17,402 nt of DNA from positions 1 to 17,402 of the forward strand of contig JADGJA010000474.1 in assembly GCA_027596035.1 (NCBI GenBank), in the 5' to 3' direction. The notes under the pieces are model-generated. The model was not told the origin of the DNA, did no database searches, and was given only the letters and a program-made list of their open reading frames with translations. Below are positions 1 through 9,632 of the stretch, one piece after another. A program made the translations under genes and the position numbers. Within the stretch, counting starts at the first letter, position 1, and each line of letters starts with the position of its first letter. This DNA comes from Thoreauomyces humboldtii. Lineage: Eukaryota; Chytridiomycota; Chytridiomycetes; Spizellomycetales; Powellomycetaceae.

Positions 1-786
1 GCTTCATATCCTTCGTAGATTCACTTCCCACTGCCGACCCCAACCCATCATCATCATCATCATCGTCGACCCTGACCCTCCCGATCCTCTTCGAATCTCT
101 CCTCACCATCTTCCGAACGCACACCCAGATTGCCCTGGTGGCGATCCCCCTCCTCGAGACGCTGGACCTCCTGTTCGGATGCGGGGCGGTCGCCCGGCAC
201 CGTGATCCCGTGTTTTACGACGAGTGCTTCGAACAGGTGCTCGCAACCGTCAAGGGAAGCAAGGACGTCCGCAAGGTCACCGCCGGGATCAAAGTGTAGG
301 CGAAGCGCACCCCATATTCGTCCACATTCCCTTCGTAACTCCCTTTCTGACGGTCGTTCTCTGTTCATCTCAGTTTCTGCGGGTACGTGGCGTTGGACAC
401 GACGGGAGACGAGGCCGTCGGTGCCGTGCGTCAGAGAGCTCTCGCTAGGTTGTTGGCGTACCTCGCTCATCCTTATCCAATGGTGAGTGTCCGATCGAAG
501 CTTTCGGTTTTTCCGTTCCAGATTTCAGAGCTCACATGGAAACACAACGCCTTTTTCCCAGGTGCGAAGGGCATCGGCCGAGAACCTGTACCTTGCACTC
601 ACAAGCACGGCGGTTGATACGACCGTGGATGACGATGACATCGAAGATGATATTGACATGGATGAGGACGGGGAGGAGGAGAGTGCGGACGACATCCTCC
701 TGTCGACGGACTGGGATAGACCCGTGGCGGAGCTCAAGGACGTGCGGGACCGACTCAAAACCTTGATCTTAAGCGTAAAAGGGTGA
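1..786 (+). CDS. TBCD: Tubulin-folding cofactor D (C-terminal part, 5' end outside window)
   Basis: Cofactor D is a cytosolic HEAT/ARM-repeat chaperone that binds beta-tubulin and helps assemble alpha/beta-tubulin dimers with cofactors C and E and Arl2. Only the C-terminal ~206 residues are here. Exons read 1..295 (frame open to the edge), 374..482 and 562..786, split by 78- and 79-nt GT-AG introns of phase 2 and phase 0. The joined protein shows family marks: DLLFGCG, then KVTAGIKVFCGYVAL (like the FCG element of cofactor D), LLAYLAHPYP and RRASAENLYLALTST, a typical last HEAT repeat. The tail is an acidic linker (DDDDIEDDIDMDEDGEEE) followed by STDWDRPVAELKDVRDRLKTL, resembling the usual C-terminal helix, and stop TGA. 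A run of seven serines lies near the left edge. Family recognition is from memory of motifs; no alignment was run. Confidence 0.9.
47..68. repeat. (TCA)n microsatellite inside TBCD
   Basis: Five TCA triplets followed by two TCG triplets, in frame, encode seven serines in a Pro/Ser/Asp-rich loop of TBCD. The repeat is a simple sequence likely to vary in length between strains without breaking the frame. Confidence 0.8.
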
Positions 787-1355
787 TCGATGAAATTTCC
801 GATGTTTAAAGCACTCGTGCCGATAATTTTTACTTGACGTCTGTCATGGACTTCTAACCCATATGCTTGATTCCCCTCAAAGCGAAAACACCCCGTCGAG
901 GACGTAGCCGGACCGGTTACCAGAATTAGGGAGAATGTCGCTTGTTCGCTTGTCGCTGCTGTCAGTACCGCCGCCGGCAGAGCGGTCTTTGTCATGCATG
1001 TACAGTCAGAATAAGTCTGAGTGCTGATGGTCGCAAGGTGAATTTATAGCGCCAATCCTGTAACCAACACTCGGACTTACCCGATACTGTGTTTGACTGT
1101 AGGAGCGCGGTAGATTCAATTTTATCGATGCGACTACCAGCTTGTTGCGAACAGGGTGGGTCTGGCGAAGGGTGGACAACTTAGGACCGATAGGATACAG
1201 CCCCGTATGTAAGCCATTATTTATTCAGCCAGCATTTTCGCAAGACGGGGTCGGCCGCAGGAATGGAAGTGAGTTTCCGGATCATGTATATTCCGTGATC
1301 ACTTTCGTCCGGACTTTTGCAGTTGCTGCTTGCGAATCTGCGATGCTATCGAACT

Positions 1356-1367
1356 GAGACCGGTCTC
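1356..1367. repeat. 12-bp perfect palindrome
   Basis: GAGACCGGTCTC reads the same on both strands. It lies in the middle of the gene-free interval. It could be a dimeric transcription-factor site, but a palindrome of this length can also occur by chance. Confidence 0.35.
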
Positions 1368-1702
1368 TGCCGAAAATCCAGCAGCACACCGAAGCACAGA
1401 CACATTGCCATGTCACAGAGAAACCAAGAGCCTCGCAATGAAGATGAACAGGCGACGACGAGGACAAACCTGAGGCGTCACGATTCGATGATTAAGCGCC
1501 GGTAGGGCAGCAGGATTTATAAACAATTACCCTCAGCTGTTTTTCTCATGCTTTGCAAAAAGCCCTTCTGAGCGTTCGGATGCTTTGCTATCGACGAAGC
1601 GTTGGGCGTTGACATTGTGAAAGCATTCTGGCGTGATTGGGAAGATGGTGGGGCTCGTACTGTACAGATGAGCGTGAGCGAGGGGGGGACCTACCGGCCC
1701 AC

Positions 1703-1734
1703 GGTTACGGTACCGGTAGTCGGGTTACGGTACC
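1703..1734. promoter_or_regulatory. Two copies of GGTTACGGTACC, 20 bp apart, upstream of JMJD7
   Basis: The 12-mer GGTTACGGTACC occurs at 1703-1714 and again at 1723-1734, in the same orientation and with a start-to-start spacing of 20 bp (about two helical turns). Each copy ends in the palindrome GGTACC. The pair lies 65-96 bp before the JMJD7 ATG. Spacing and position fit a paired activator or repressor site; this is an inference and no factor is named. Confidence 0.45.
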
Positions 1735-1798
1735 CAGACGGTTGGGACGGCGGTCTTCCCCCTTCGTCAACCTCGTTCAACAAAAACAACGACGAGGC

Positions 1799-3238
1799 AT
1801 GGTGGACAAGGACGATCTGGAGGCAGAGCTCGGTCGACTCGCTCGGACCGCCCGCAACCTGCGCGGGGCTCACGTCCCCCACTTGCCAGCACCACCCACG
1901 GCGACCGAGTTCCTGCGCATCCTACACGCCAACACTCCGGTCGTCATCGAGCGTGAGCAACCAGTCTTCCCCTCTCTACATTCAGCAGTCTGTGCTTGAT
2001 CGCGAGCAGAATCTCGCCAACACTCGAACCTCGGTGTGCAGATGTCGGCGATGATTGGGCGGCGTTCGCCAAGTGGCGGAGCAGAGATTACCTGGAGGAC
2101 CGCATGGGAGACTGTGAAGTCGGCATCACCGTCACGCCAAACGGGTAACTTGATGAAAAAGCGAACACTGAGCTGGAAGAGGTCCTTACTTCTTTCCGCC
2201 TGCTACACAGGCTAGCAGACGCGGTGGTATCCGATCATTTTGTCCTGCCTCACGAGCAGAGGATATCGATGAGACAGCTCCTCTCGCTCTTTCCAAGTGG
2301 TTACGAACCGTCAACATCAGAGAAATCGGAGTGGAAGAGCGGTGCCGCTGGAAGACCGGTTTACTACGCCCAGTCCCAGAACAACAATCTCTCCGACGAG
2401 TTCGCCCCACTGCTGGCTGATATTCCTGAACACATCGACTTTGCATCCGAAGCAATGGGTATGTCTTTCTGCCCCAGGTGGAAGCACGACCGTTTGGAGT
2501 GATAGGCCGACCGCGCATGTTTGGTCTGCAGGTCGACGGCCCGACGCCGTCAACATCTGGATCGGCAGCACTGGCGCGCGTACTTCCGTCCACAAGGACC
2601 ACTACGAGAACCTGTACATGGTCATAGCTGGTGTCAAAACTTTCGTCCTGTGAGTTCCAGACGGGACGCTGCGTCTTCAGGAACAGAACGAGCCGTGTTT
2701 GACTCCCTACCCACTCCCAGCATCCCGCCAACAGAAGCCTTCTGCCTGTACGGTAAGCGGTTAGGCATGGCAGGAAGGCGCCAACGCGAACCCACGTACA
2801 GAACTCTGATTACTCTTTTCAGAGAAACCGTACACAACTGCGCGCTACATTCCATCCTCTCCCCACATCTCCCCGTCCACCACATGGACCATCGAGCCAA
2901 CCTCCCCACCCTCCACGACACCGTGGGCTTCGGTCGATCCGAGCAACCCGGATCCCTCGCTCCATCCGCTGTTCACGAAACACTGTCGACCCATCACCGT
3001 CACCTTGCGACCAGGACAGATGCTGTATCTGCCCTCGCTTTGGCACCACCAGGTCCTCCAGGAGGCCGAGGAGCTGGACGGATGCAAGGCCGCGATCGCC
3101 GTCAACTGGTGGTACGACATGGAATATGGTGATGCCTTTTGTCAGGCGCGAACGATCGCTAGGCTCGGAAGGCTCGTCGCGGGGATTGGCGAGTGGGACA
3201 TGGAGGAGGACGTGGAGGATAGCGATGCAGAACAGTAG
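1799..3238 (+). CDS. JMJD7: JMJD7-type JmjC (3S)-lysyl hydroxylase / peptidase
   Basis: An Fe(II)/2-oxoglutarate oxygenase; the animal family member hydroxylates a lysine in DRG GTPases and has also been reported as a histone-tail peptidase. Exons: 1799..1952, 2042..2144, 2211..2458, 2532..2649, 2721..2752, 2823..3238, with introns of 89, 66, 73, 71 and 70 nt. The total of 1071 nt gives 356 aa, somewhat longer than animal JMJD7. Conserved stretches in order: [36 protein letters not shown], the HxD iron motif [11 protein letters not shown] (H189, D191), [16 protein letters not shown] with the distal histidine (H293 or, more likely, H294), and [10 protein letters not shown]. The insert around residues 243-268 is rich in Pro, Ser and Thr. 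The tail is acidic ([13 protein letters not shown]). The start is the ATG in the frame carrying the JMJD7-like N-terminus ([12 protein letters not shown]). The gene ends 94 bp before the convergent RMC1-like gene. Confidence 0.92.
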
Positions 3239-3332
3239 CGCCGGCAAAACTCAAAAAGCTGTCAAGAGCTCTGGCGTAATCCTTTTTGGGTCCGCGGGGC
3301 GCATCGGAACTGCAACCTCTTCGTATATTCGC

Positions 3333-4406
3333 TCAGACGTCCAGCATGCTATCCATCTCCACCACCTCGCCCCACATCTCTCGAAACACCGACATGTACC
3401 TCCCCGTGGCCGTTCCCGGCGGTAGACCTGCCATGCTGACTTCCTCGTCAGAGGATAGCAGCCCTCGGTCCTCAAGGCACTTGTATGTGTTCAGGAAGAG
3501 AGACTTGTCACCCGTGGCGAGCGCCGCTTCCAAAAAGTGGGTGACTGGCATTCCGGTCACACCGCGGCTCATTGTGTATCTCAGAGCATCCAGCACCTGG
3601 TGGTTCAAGAGGGAACATCACACAAGCAGGGTTGGATTGTGAACATCGCTACAACCGAATGCCCTTCGCCTTATTGCGAATGGAATCAAGGTAATAGAGT
3701 GTGAGGGAGGGAAGTGGTGTTGCAACGTACCTGTCCTCTTGCAAGGAGAATTTCCGCGACGTCCACGTCGGCGTCCAAACGCTTCAACATGTCCAGTCCA
3801 AGCTGTTCGAACGGCCGATACTTGGTACCAGTGGAAAGCAGAATGTGGGCCACGGCAAGGGAGTCGCCCACCACGTTGTACTGCACGTACTGATGGAGCT
3901 CGGCGTAGCGACGATCGCGAACGAGCAAGTCTGCCAGAAGCTCGTGCAGGCAAGACTGGACCGGTTGAATAGCTGCCACCGATGCCATGTACTCGAGAAG
4001 ACATGCCGTTACGTATGACAGCTTTGCAGACTAAAAAGGTGAGCGTTAGCGGAAGCACGTAAGAGTGTCGAATAAAAGTTCACGAGCGCACCGGATCTGC
4101 TGCGAGCACATTGAATATCTGAGCATAGACAAGCTCCTGCGTGCACAACGCAGAAGGAGCGAGAGTCGATCCTCTGTGGTGGTGTGCTCGAGCGGACGAA
4201 CTCGTTGCTATGAGACGTACGCAAGGAATCAGTTTCTCTAGAGAAGAAGCTCTCGTTGTCGTCAGTCGAGGCTCACCAGTGGAAGGACGAGAGGAGCGCT
4301 GTACGGGAGGAGTTGCTGAGGCGTTGTTTCCTGGACCTGTGATATCAAAACTTCTCAGCGATGTGGTGAGAGACTCTATCGAGGTATCCCGAATCATGGC
4401 ACTCAT
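3333..4406 (-). CDS. RMC1: Short RMC1/Mic1-domain protein (Mon1-Ccz1 regulator), N-terminal half missing
   Basis: RMC1 is the third subunit of the metazoan Mon1-Ccz1 Rab7 exchange factor on late endosomes; fungi have related Mic1-domain proteins. Exons on the minus strand: 4406..4092, 4030..3731, 3596..3333, with introns of 61 and 134 nt, both phase 0. The sum is 879 nt (292 aa). Family marks are TQELVYAQIFNVLAADP, ACLLEYMASVAAIQP, LHQYVQYNVVGDS, QLGLDMLKRL and VLDALRY, matching the C-terminal Mic1 domain in order. Full-length animal RMC1 is about 650 aa with a beta-propeller-like N-terminal half; nothing like that is seen here. An additional 5' exon may begin at ATG 4618 (MTVTLQKVESV), but its join to 4406 could not be fixed in frame with a good donor. 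A further 69-nt GT-AG segment (4276..4208) is open and frame-neutral, so it may be a real intron (269 aa) or coding. Identity of the C-terminal domain is fairly sure; the 5' end is not. Confidence 0.75.
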
Positions 4407-4615
4407 GACGGCCGGATCTATGCTTCAGAAGATTACACCGGTGGTTTGAAGATGAGGAACGATGACATTTCGCCGTCATTCCGATTCTGAGAGGTTACCA
4501 AGGGGAATGTCCGAGGTTCCTGGACAAACCGTTCTGGTTCGTGACGCTCGGCAAACAGCACCTCCCCATTCGCTTGGACGATTCGAACGCTTTCCACCTT
4601 TTGCAAAGTCACGGT

Positions 4616-4619
4616 CATG
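4616..4619. promoter_or_regulatory. Head-to-head junction: CATG holds ATGs on both strands
   Basis: The bases CATG at 4616-4619 give an ATG on the plus strand (4617-4619, start of the unknown 432-aa protein) and on the minus strand (4618-4616, first in-frame Met of the possible extra 5' exon of the RMC1-like gene). If both are used, the two coding regions overlap by two bases and each promoter lies inside the other gene. The plus-strand start is the firmer of the two. Confidence 0.45.
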
Positions 4620-6157
4620 GTCAAACCTGCAGAAGAGAAGTCTGTGAACGACAGCGGTTCAGAGGATGAACTCCTAGCAAAGCGTCTTCCTCCACGGCTA
4701 GCGAATGGGGATGGTCCCCGCCCGAAACTTTCCCAAACCCAAGTGCCGGTTCCGACCAAGAAACGGAAAGCATCAGACATCTCCAACGAACATGCAGCAG
4801 CGTCAAACACAACGCAGGGCTCGATCCTGACTTATTTGACCACGAGTGACCCGCCAGAGCCTGTCACGGTTCGATCTCTGGAAGACCGGCTGCCACCTTC
4901 TTACTTCGTCCTTGACACGGACCAGATGACCGCGACGTTCACCACAGAACTACCTCGAAGAGCGGCTTACAAGGCGCGATACTGGTGGGCGGAGCAAGAG
5001 AAGACCATCACGGTAAACGATTTCGATCCTTCTCATCGATCCTGCTGAGGACAGAGATGCTGACGCTAGGTCGCGTGTTCCGACTCACCAGCTCTGCGCC
5101 AATGTTCCTTCCGAACTTGCGGTTTATGATCACGATCAAAGCAACTATCCAGATCGATGCTTGCAGATGCTCTGCTCCCATCTACAAACATGCGTGCGGT
5201 CCGGCAACGTGCAGAAGTCTCAGCGCACTGCTCACGAGTTGATGAGGTTGGACATGCTGGCCTTCTTGAAACGTCTCTCGTTGGTCATCCTCCAAGACTC
5301 GGTGCCGGGCCCTCAATACCCAGGTGAGACGCAGCTCGGCTGTTCGTGGAGGATTCATGCACAAGATCCGATGCACTTATCGAAGACATATCATCTATAG
5401 TGCTCATATGGCTGCTCTGCGCGAGGTCCAAAGGCTTCAGGATCTCGTGGCGTCTCCGGGAATGGCTCGCAGGGCTCACGGGAGCGGCCGCAGGGGCAAG
5501 TTTTCGGGAAGAAGACGATTTACCTTTAGCGCCCGCGAACCTTGCCCAACGGATCGTGCCCGAGACTCCGCATGCGAAGCGCGATTTCGTCTTCAGCCTG
5601 CAACTGACCAAGGACTTTCAGGTTGAATCTGGTAGGAACCGAGTTATGGAGCGTGCTGCGGAGTAAGCAAGCTCATCGCGTCTGACATACCCGGCTCTTC
5701 TCTCCTTTCAACGTTAGTTGCCAGAAATATTGACCACGTCACAAATGCTTGGTTGAAACGCTTCAAAGCGGACTCGAGGGATGCGGTGTACTCGCGAACC
5801 CGTTATTCAGTGGCTTTCACCGGACTCCAGGATCTGGATCTCGACGTGGACAGTTGGGACACATCGGCCATCGACCCGAGCTGCTCGGATATACTGGACC
5901 TCATACGGCTGGAGTTTAGCGCCCAGGAGAATCTAAGATGGCCCACGGACGAAGTGCCAGAGCAGGCGCTGAAAAAGTATGGCCGGAGGATCAACAGGAG
6001 AGAAGGGATCGTGCTGTGTGGCACCGAAAGGGCGGCTGGCACGCCTGGCCTTGATAGCACCGATGAAACGGATGTGTTTTGGAAGAAGTACCGTAGCATC
6101 ATACCGAAATTGCAGCTGAGGACGCTGCGAGCAACCTCAAAGATCATTAAACATTAA
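4617..6157 (+). CDS. Unrecognised nuclear-type protein with PCNA-box-like motif (432 aa)
   Basis: No function is known to me. Exons: 4617..5012, 5092..5323, 5401..5631, 5718..6157; introns of 79, 77 and 86 nt with phases 0, 1, 1; total 1299 nt. Residues 1-66 are charged and low in complexity, with a basic patch TKKRK (47-51) like a nuclear signal. Residues 67-74 read QGSILTYL, which fits the pattern Q-x-x-I-x-x-Y-L of PCNA-interacting boxes except that the second aromatic is Leu. Then comes LPPSYFVLD...RRAAYKARYWW (92-124), which looks like a folded domain. Residues about 153-223 form a helical block: LQMLCSHLQTCVRSGNVQKS, then FLKRLSLVILQDS and PVLIWLLCARSKGF. The order 'Q-x4-C-x-R ... RL-x-VI-x-(E/Q)D' recalls the C-terminal helical region of MgsA/RFC-like clamp-loader ATPases, but there is no Walker motif, so this is only a pattern resemblance. 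The C-terminus (about 315-432) is unplaced. It is convergent with glucosidase II. Confidence 0.75.
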
Positions 6158-6260
6158 AGCTTCTCCATCAGCGACTGTGTCGTTTGATTAGAGATCAGTA
6201 ACAGTCGAAAATACAGACCGCGACTCAACGAGTCTAACGCTCAGGGGTATCGCGAGATCT

Positions 6261-9200
6261 TCACTCGATCTGGATGGTCCACGTCTCGCCGATCCAAACG
6301 GCGGGATCTCTAACGGTAAGGACGTGATGCGCGCCGGCCTTCCGAGAGCTGACGTCCACCTCTCGTTTGCCATCCACCTGCGCCGTGGTGACAGACTTGC
6401 TCGCACCGACCACCACCACGCGCTCAACTCGCGCGCCAAGCGACTTGACAGCAGCCGCGCTGTGCTTGGAACGTTGCGTTTCCGGACGAGAGGACAACTT
6501 GCCGGCAGCATACTCGAGGTTGACCGACACGTATGCTCCCTTTTCAAAATCGTAACTGTGACCGTCGTCGGCGTAAAGCCTTCCGCTGGCTTTTCTCTAA
6601 GCGTCAGAAGATGATAGGTAAGCGTACCGGTTTCGAAATCTGGCAGGGCATTATGTTCAACGAACCTGTCCGTCCAGTACTACCCAAAGTGTATATGGAT
6701 CGCGCAACATGAGGTTTGAAGACCGTCGCACGCGCTCGCGTCGGGGAATGATATGTCCACCTCGCAAAAGAACAGGAATTCTCTCCATCGGTGCTTGGAC
6801 CGTGACGATGTTGTGACTTGTTGGAGTAACTTTTGCGAGTGTAGTGTAGTCATACCAGACCTTTAAAAAGTGTGGAGCATCAGCGGATGCAATACAAGAT
6901 GAGCTCTAATTCAGCGAAAGGACTTGCAACCTACACTTACCGATGCTGGTGGAAGGTACAGATCAACCGAGGTTTGACCCTTGGTGATGACAGGCTTGAC
7001 AAGTATCCCTCCTCCTAACAGGAACTGGTCACCAATAGCCCATGACCCCTCGTCCTCTGGAAACTCGCTGAGCATGGACCGCATCACGGGGTTGCCGGTG
7101 CGCACAGACTCCTCAAAGAGAGTGTATATGTAGGGAAGAACCTTGTATCGTTCCCGGATGGCCGCGCGGATATGTCCCGTCCATGGCTCGCCAAACAGCC
7201 ACGGCTCGCGGCGTTTGGTGTCGATGTGAGCGTGAGCGCGGAAGAATGGCTGCCAAGCTCCGACCTGGTACCATCGCAACAAAAGCTCCGGCTCGGGGTT
7301 CCCAAAGAAACCACCGACGTCCGCTACGAAACGGGGCAAAAGTCTCAGCAAACTTGTCGAGCAAGCCCTTCCAAGACGCGCCCTTACCTCCAGCAAAGAC
7401 AACGCCTGACGATCCAATGGTAAGCAGCATCGGTACGGACGCCTCAAGATGACTCCATTCCGCCATATTGTCTCCCGTCCAGATGGCCCCGTATCGCTGG
7501 GTACCCGCGAAAAATGCTCTCGACAGGATAAACGGTCGGTCCTTGCCATCATTCCGATCCAGGTGCCCAGCGAACGTCGATCGATGGAACAGAGTACCGT
7601 AAACGTTGTGAACATCTCGATGTTCGACGCCATTTGCGTGAAGAGCGTCCTTCGGCATTGTCGTTTCTGGTCCGCTGAACACGGAAGGCTCGTTCATATC
7701 GTTCCAAGTGTAAAGAGACGGAGTGGATCCTTTGTATGCGCTGTAGGCAAACTTCCCTGCCCAGTACTTGCGCGCCTTCTCGTCTGTGTAGTCGATCCAG
7801 CTTGAGCTGCCCGGCCAGCACCAACCATCGAAATCTTTTCCGTCTTTGTCCTTAATGTAAATCCCGAGATCTTTGGCCTCCTTGCTTAAAGCGAAGTTGT
7901 CATCCTTCTTGATGTGAGGATCGACGATAGTGACCATCTGCGGCACAAGCAATACGTTCAGTACCAGAATGAGAAAGCTCTTCGGTATTTGCATGGGTGT
8001 GTACCTTACGACCCTTGATAGCGAGCTTATTTTGCATATCTTCCGGGTGCGGGAACTTGTCCTGGTCCCAGGTCATGTAACGCTTGCCGTCCGTGTGTTC
8101 AATGTCCAACCACAGCACATCATAAGGAATGTCGTATTTGTCGAAGTTCGCATCGACTTCTGCGACGTCGTCTTCATCCATGTAGTTCCACCGGCACTGA
8201 TGGTAAGCAAGCGAAAACTGCTGGGGCATGGCGGGGCGTCCCGTAAGGGCAGTGAACGAGTCAAAGATGTCAGTAGGCTTTTCGCCCAGCATCACAAAGA
8301 AATCAAGGACACCTGATTCGGCCATCCAGTGTGCGATAGTAGTCGTGCTGTTGGTCGTCTTATGGTAGCCTGGAAGGAGCTTTGCGGCCTTGGACTACAG
8401 GACCACAGCTTTCATAAGGGACCCAAATTCCGTGTGTGGTATTCGGAGGTAAAGAAGCACTCACCAGGACACTGTCCTTGCTGTTATCGGTCTCGACGTC
8501 GATCCACATTTCCGCTGCGTTCAGCCAATAGATGGCTGCCGATGCTCCTCGCTTGTGTGACATCATAAATGGGATCGAACCATACAAGGCCATTGGACTG
8601 TCCATAACGTATTCGAAAACGTCCAAATTGTAAAGGCGGTACGGCTCCTCGTAGGCTTTAGTGGGGCCTCTGGTTACCACAAAGTGTTAGCACACGTCCA
8701 CAGCATCCTGGAGGCTAAGTGGGCGACGGACGTACCGAGTCGACTTCAGAGAATAACTGGCCGCATGCTGTGGAATACCGTAGACATTCGAGGAACCCAC
8801 AAACGAAACGTCAAAGCCGATGGAAGCGGGGCCTGGGGCAAGGGTTAGACTCGTCAATCATAAGGGGTTGCAAGAATCTCAGGCTCCTGCTCGTACCGTG
8901 CGGCTTCGAATCCACCTTTCCGTTGAAGGTCTCTTCCCAAAGATCCTTCTTCAACGCATCCTTGAGTCCTCGCACGGTTTCGTCTGCGGTAGGGATCGCA
9001 CCACCTTCGGCAGCCGCTTGGTTTTCCAGCACAGACGCGTCAGGTGCGTCCTTTTGACGCCAATGCTCGTAGTACATGTAGCCTTTCTCATTGAAAGAGA
9101 CGGCGGGGACTCCATCAACTTTGACTTGAAAGCTGAAGGGCTTCGAGCGCAAGACAAGAGTGTTGCGATCGTTCTCGCCGAACGCGACTGTGGTTACGCC

Positions 9201-9632
9201 TCCAACATCGTGCTTGACTTTCCCAAGCCTGGCAGCAGCCGGATATGGAATAGCAAGAGCTTCGTCGCCTGACATCTCATAACGGGGGGCCAGAGGTCGG
9301 GACTCTTTGATGGTCACTCGCGCGGTGTTCTTTTCGAGAACCGTAAGCGAGAAGCTGAAGGGAACATTTCGTTCGGCATCCAAAAGACTAGCCGTCACCA
9401 CGCCACTTGCGGGATCAACCTTGACGGTATTGTGAATGACCTCGTACGGCGATTTGGGGTGCGAGGGGTCGTGTTTTTGATTGTGGTCAACGAGATCAGC
9501 ATATGCACGCTGCCTGACGCAAAATGCGCTCTGGTGGCATTGCTTGAAGTCTTCCTGCTTGACTGCGAGGCATGGGTGCGCTAGACTGATGATGGCCAAT
9601 GCGACCAGGATAAAGGCAGTGGTAGAGCGCAT
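6261..9632 (-). CDS. GANAB: Glucosidase II alpha subunit (GH31, ER)
   Basis: Trims the two inner alpha-1,3-glucoses from N-glycans on new glycoproteins in the ER lumen, working with a beta subunit that supplies ER retention. Minus-strand exons: 9632..8897, 8832..8736, 8669..8465, 8394..8005, 7937..7388, 7323..6941, 6860..6666, 6596..6261; seven introns of 64-80 nt; 963 aa, the usual family size. The first ATG is at 9632; an upstream GTG at 9638 is not a likely start, and an in-frame TAG lies just before. Residues 1-23 form a signal peptide (hydrophobic core FILVALAIISLA). GH31 marks: VLWLDIEHTDGKRY, MVTIVDPHIK, LYTWNDMNEPSVF with the nucleophile Asp (about D556), and the acid/base Asp in AIWTGDN (about D632), then GADVGGFFGNPEPELLLRWYQ and FFRAHAHIDTKRREPWLF. 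The C-terminal beta domains end WTIQIE. No HDEL-like tail is present, as expected for the alpha subunit. Yeast names are ROT2/GLS2. Confidence 0.96.

Larger units (their letters stand above)
787..1798. other. Gene-free interval between TBCD and JMJD7
   Basis: About 1 kb with no reading frame that resembles a known protein, no splice-consistent exon chain and no tRNA B-box pattern. It should hold the TBCD 3' UTR and the JMJD7 promoter and 5' UTR. An AT-rich patch with a TATA-like ATTTATAAA lies at 1515-1523, about 280 bp before the JMJD7 start. A perfect 12-bp palindrome is at 1356-1367 and a 12-bp direct repeat at 1703-1734; both are listed separately. Confidence 0.6.

Noticed and set aside
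525..995. 156-aa open frame on the minus strand across the TBCD 3' end
   Set aside because: It is antisense to the TBCD acidic tail; its Ser-rich middle is simply the complement of the GAT/GAC/GAG-rich coding sequence, and no domain is seen.
1195..1250. Possible stem CCCCGT/ACGGGG in the gene-free interval
   Set aside because: A 6-bp stem with a loop of about 40 nt is too weak to support a structured RNA.
2186..2731. 181-aa minus-strand open frame opposite JMJD7
   Set aside because: It lies antisense to conserved JMJD7 exons 3 and 4, crosses their introns and has no domain.
4433..4810. Extension of the RMC1-like gene on the minus strand to 4810
   Set aside because: The part beyond 4618 is antisense to the charged N-terminus of the unknown gene and shows no RMC1 propeller features.
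5324..5334. Apparent 11-nt GT-AG micro-intron (or frameshift) in the unknown gene
   Set aside because: Removing 11 nt restores the frame, but a normal 77-nt intron (5324..5400) from the same donor also restores it and gives the more natural join PGPQYPVLIWLLCARSKGF.
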